A stretch of DNA of 6,107 nt from contig JBAYHN010000071.1 in the NCBI GenBank assembly GCA_041666125.1, forward strand, positions 1-6,107, read 5' to 3'. Shown piece after piece: positions 3,383 to 6,107 of the stretch. The DNA comes from JBAYHN01 sp041666125. GTDB lineage: Bacteria > Patescibacteriota > Gracilibacteria > UBA1369 > UM-FILTER-53-11. The position numbers were made by a program, and so were the translations under genes. Every line of letters begins with the position of its first letter. The first letter of the stretch is position 1. The notes below the pieces were generated by a model, which saw only the letters and a list, made by a program, of their open reading frames with translations, did not search any database and was not told the DNA's origin.

Positions 3383-6107
3383 ATGAATATTTATGGGCTC
3401 ATAAAAAACAACCAACGGTTGGTATGCATAATTGCCACCGGTATTTTTGTATTTTCGTTTGCAATGTTTGCGCGTGGCGCGGGAATTCAGGATCCAAATC
3501 ATAACCCGAGCAAATATACTTCGCTGATGAGGGAGGTGAATGAATTTAAAACCGGAAAAGGGGACGCGACAAAAAAGGCGGAGACCGTTAAAAATCTTGA
3601 TGAATTTATTAGCGGGGAAAAAGCCAGGCTGGATTATATTGGTGTGAGCAGTGCGAAGCAAAAGAAGTATTTTAAAACGATGGAATCGCAGTTAAAAGCC
3701 ATAAACGAGGGCGCAACCGGCGAGAAAAGTTTATTTAGCGAATGGTTTGGAGTGGGAGATGAACAAGACACAGTTGAAAATGTTGATAAAAAAATACCGG
3801 AAGCCAAACTTCCAAAAAATCCTGCAAAGTTTCAATTCAGTCCCGATCCGGAAAAAGTTACAAAACTTGAGAATGCGAAAATAATTCCACAGCCAAAGCA
3901 GAAATTATCAAACGAACTTTTAAAACTTGTGACAATTGAAGAAGCGCAGGCGGTTGAGGAGAACGTTTTGCCTGTTCTGGAAGATGTGAAATCTGACGAC
4001 AAAGAAATAAAAATAACTCCCGAGATTCGCGAGCTTGCCATGAAATTAAAAAATAATCCCGTTGAAATAGTTAATTTTGTGCGCAATTCCGTTACGTATG
4101 AGCCATATTATGGCGCTAAGAAGGGAAGCGAGGGCTGTCTTGCGGAACTTATTTGTAATGACATTGATGCAAGTTCTCTCACCATTGCACTGCTTCGCGC
4201 AGCCGGAATTCCGGCCAGATATCGCAAAAGTGCGGCAATATTTACAGTTGCGCAATTGCAAAATTTGCTTGGAGTTGATCAGACTAAAACGGCATACATA
4301 GCACTGGCCAATAACGGCGTTCCGGTGCATGTGCTAACGGACTTGCTAAATAATATTCCATTTAAAGATGCTGATTTTTCGCAGGAAAGATTTTTGGCGC
4401 TTGAGTGGACGCATGTTCAGGCATTTTATGAATATGATGAACGTGGCGCGAATATGGAAAACGCAATGAATTTTAATAGTGCGGCAAATACGCAGGATGT
4501 GCGAAATGCTTTACAGAATCTGCCAAAAAAACAATGGATTCCGATTGATGCGATTGTGAAGCCATATGCGCGGACGACGCGGACAATCCTCGCGGACACC
4601 GCCGGGTTTAACGCGGAAAATTTCTGGAATTCGTTTTTTCAATATCAAGGCAATTTAAGTCCGCTGGGAAAATATAAACAAGACATTGCAAACGCAACCG
4701 GCCAGCAAATTGACCAGAATCTTTCGGAAAAAACATCGCCAAAAAAGAATTTTGATATTCTGCCAATAACCCTTCCATATGCGGTTGCCAGCGCGGCCAA
4801 TCAAAATATTCAAATACCGGTGGAAAAGTTTTCTGTTTTGCCGGAAACATATAAAGTTAAAGTGAAAATCTCACTTAAACGCGACGCAAATGACGAGGTC
4901 GTAATGTCCCGCACGTTTGCGGCCAGCGAAGTAAATAATGCGCGCATAAATTTGTCGTATGAAGGCGCGACGGACGTGGACAAAGCCGTTATTGAACAGC
5001 ACGGTGGCGTGCACGCGACTCCTTCGTCACTGGTTGATATTATTCCATTTTTTCAAACTAATGCGGCACGGTATGACGGAGTTGATGGCTCAAAACCGGT
5101 TGTGAGCATTGGCGAAACACTGGTTTTAAAATTTGAATATTTGGTAAAAGACGCGCAGGTATACACGGACGAAAAGTTTTCCGTGGCGGGAAATAATGAG
5201 GGAATTTTTACAGCTTTTTCGCAAACACAGGCGGATATTTTGCTTGATGATTTAAACAATGAAAATCGCAATTCACACATTTTATTGGAAGGAAACACCG
5301 CTTTGGCGCGCGAATATGCAAAGCGTGTTAAAGAAGATATGGATGTTTTGAAAAAGTCTTTGGATTATGGCGCAAATCTGCAATTCATCCGCGCGGTCGT
5401 TACCCAATCCCGCATTCTGAGTGAAGTTGGAGGCGTGCCCACAACATTTGATTTTAAAGGATTGTCGCTGGATGCGTCCGCATACATTGCCGACTATTCC
5501 AACCGTGGCGCATACGACAATCACAGAAAAACATTCAGGTTAATGTGGGGCCAGCAGGCTTCATATTTGGAAGCGCAATTATTTAAGGACGTTGCAGGGC
5601 TTTCCAGCATCGCGACAGTTCAAGGTTTGCAGTTCGCATATGCGCACCCGGAAACATACACAGTGCACCGTATTACGCAGGCAAATGCGGGTGAAATCGA
5701 TCAGCTGCAGCTTTCCGACAACACGAAGGCGAACATGCGCACGGACGTTGCCGCGGGCAATACAATCATTACACCGGACAAACCGGTTCAAGACCAAAAC
5801 TGGCGCGGAATTCTATACGTTTCCCTTCAGCCGGACTGGATGGGCAGGTATGCGATTGGGGAGCAGGCCACACAGAATGGGGGGTGGACGGTGGTAGAGT
5901 TTCAAATCAATACCTATCAGGATGAGGAGAACAAGGTGCACGAAGTAAATACCTCTCTTGTTGCTTGTGCTGGAGACTGTGATTTTTTAAGCAATCCTGT
6001 GGGGAAGATTTTTGATGTAGTTATCGAAAGGGCAGCGGATTGGCGTGCAAAAGTTATTTTTCAGGAAGGTCGCCAGACAGGGAGCGTTATGTGCGCAATA
6101 GATGAAG
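3383..6107 (+). CDS. Exported transglutaminase-superfamily protein with altered catalytic site, N-terminal 908 residues (3' end outside window)
   Basis: ATG 3383 is the first start after the in-frame TAG at 3350-3352. The frame stays open to the right edge. Residues 12-30 form a hydrophobic signal or anchor segment, and residues 36-205 a charged, Lys/Glu-rich linker. The transglutaminase-like core spans about 211-395: ITPEIRELA (211-219), NPVEIVNFVRNSVTYEPYYG (to 244), IALLRAAGIPARY (268-280), W342-T-H344, and W385-x-P-x-D389. Counting back from LLR, the catalytic Cys position holds D260; C252 and C258 lie close by. H344 and D389 fit the other two triad residues. The C-terminal region contains EAQLFKDVAG (730-739), NWRG (806-809) and GRYAIG (821-826), which resemble the conserved tail of transglutaminase-like proteins found beside RHS/SpvB genes. 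It is probably a companion of the divergent SpvB/TcB-like protein. An active cross-linking or protease role is uncertain. Confidence 0.88.
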   Translation, partial: MNIYGLIKNNQRLVCIIATGIFVFSFAMFARGAGIQDPNHNPSKYTSLMREVNEFKTGKGDATKKAETVKNLDEFISGEKARLDYIGVSSAKQKKYFKTMESQLKAINEGATGEKSLFSEWFGVGDEQDTVENVDKKIPEAKLPKNPAKFQFSPDPEKVTKLENAKIIPQPKQKLSNELLKLVTIEEAQAVEENVLPVLEDVKSDDKEIKITPEIRELAMKLKNNPVEIVNFVRNSVTYEPYYGAKKGSEGCLAELICNDIDASSLTIALLRAAGIPARYRKSAAIFTVAQLQNLLGVDQTKTAYIALANNGVPVHVLTDLLNNIPFKDADFSQERFLALEWTHVQAFYEYDERGANMENAMNFNSAANTQDVRNALQNLPKKQWIPIDAIVKPYARTTRTILADTAGFNAENFWNSFFQYQGNLSPLGKYKQDIANATGQQIDQNLSEKTSPKKNFDILPITLPYAVASAANQNIQIPVEKFSVLPETYKVKVKISLKRDANDEVVMSRTFAASEVNNARINLSYEGATDVDKAVIEQHGGVHATPSSLVDIIPFFQTNAARYDGVDGSKPVVSIGETLVLKFEYLVKDAQVYTDEKFSVAGNNEGIFTAFSQTQADILLDDLNNENRNSHILLEGNTALAREYAKRVKEDMDVLKKSLDYGANLQFIRAVVTQSRILSEVGGVPTTFDFKGLSLDASAYIADYSNRGAYDNHRKTFRLMWGQQASYLEAQLFKDVAGLSSIATVQGLQFAYAHPETYTVHRITQANAGEIDQLQLSDNTKANMRTDVAAGNTIITPDKPVQDQNWRGILYVSLQPDWMGRYAIGEQATQNGGWTVVEFQINTYQDEENKVHEVNTSLVACAGDCDFLSNPVGKIFDVVIERAADWRAKVIFQEGRQTGSVMCAIDE
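3416..3475 (+). other. N-terminal signal peptide or membrane anchor of the transglutaminase-like protein
   Basis: Residues 12-31 begin with Arg12 after K8, run through a hydrophobic stretch of about 17 residues (VCIIATGIFVFSFAMFA), and end at R31. A cleavage site is plausible at A30-R31-G32, before A33, but it is not clear-cut. The segment could instead stay as an uncleaved anchor with the rest of the protein outside. There is a Cys at position 15 inside the segment, but no lipobox context. Confidence 0.7.

Noticed and set aside
3362..5897. Short ORFs within the right gene (for example 3362-3661, 4046-4330, 5053-5298, 5592-5897)
   Set aside because: They are shadows of the continuous transglutaminase-like frame and show no protein family features.

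Overview
The window holds two long, divergently transcribed genes. Both are cut off by the window edges and both appear to encode exported proteins. A control region of about 690 bases without a convincing conventional gene separates them. The DNA is moderately AT-rich, both reading frames use the standard code, and neither start has a good Shine-Dalgarno sequence. This indicates a bacterium. A Patescibacteria/CPR-type or other environmental lineage with large secreted repeat proteins would fit, but nothing here fixes the taxonomy.

Left part (1-2688, minus strand): the first 896 residues of an SpvB/TcB-like protein of the RHS / insecticidal toxin complex superfamily. The order is Sec signal peptide, Pro/Gln/Ala-rich linker, SpvB domain, six calcium-loop FG-GAP/VCBS repeats (a probable beta-propeller), and a TcdB-type middle region. 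The gene runs off the left edge before any RHS core or toxic tip could be seen.

Middle part (2689-3382): a divergent control region. It contains a perfect dyad TGTCATT-AGTA-AATGACA with three further GTCATT half-sites, candidate promoters facing both ways that share the -10 hexamer TAGAAT, a 42-codon ORF whose end looks like a cell-surface sorting tail (TG, hydrophobic stretch, RRR), a pair of mutually exclusive inverted repeats near 2974-3043, and a GC-rich hairpin patch with three imperfect direct repeats at 3240-3314.

Right part (3383-6107, plus strand): the first 908 residues of a transglutaminase-superfamily protein with an N-terminal signal or anchor segment, a charged linker, the transglutaminase-like core and a long C-terminal region. 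At the position expected for the catalytic Cys there is an Asp (D260), while the His and Asp of the triad appear to be kept.

Transglutaminase-like proteins of this type are, from my knowledge of the families, often encoded next to SpvB/RHS proteins. The pair is therefore read as one locus for an exported RHS/Tc-like giant protein and its companion, possibly co-regulated through the shared intergenic region. The function of the pair is inference.
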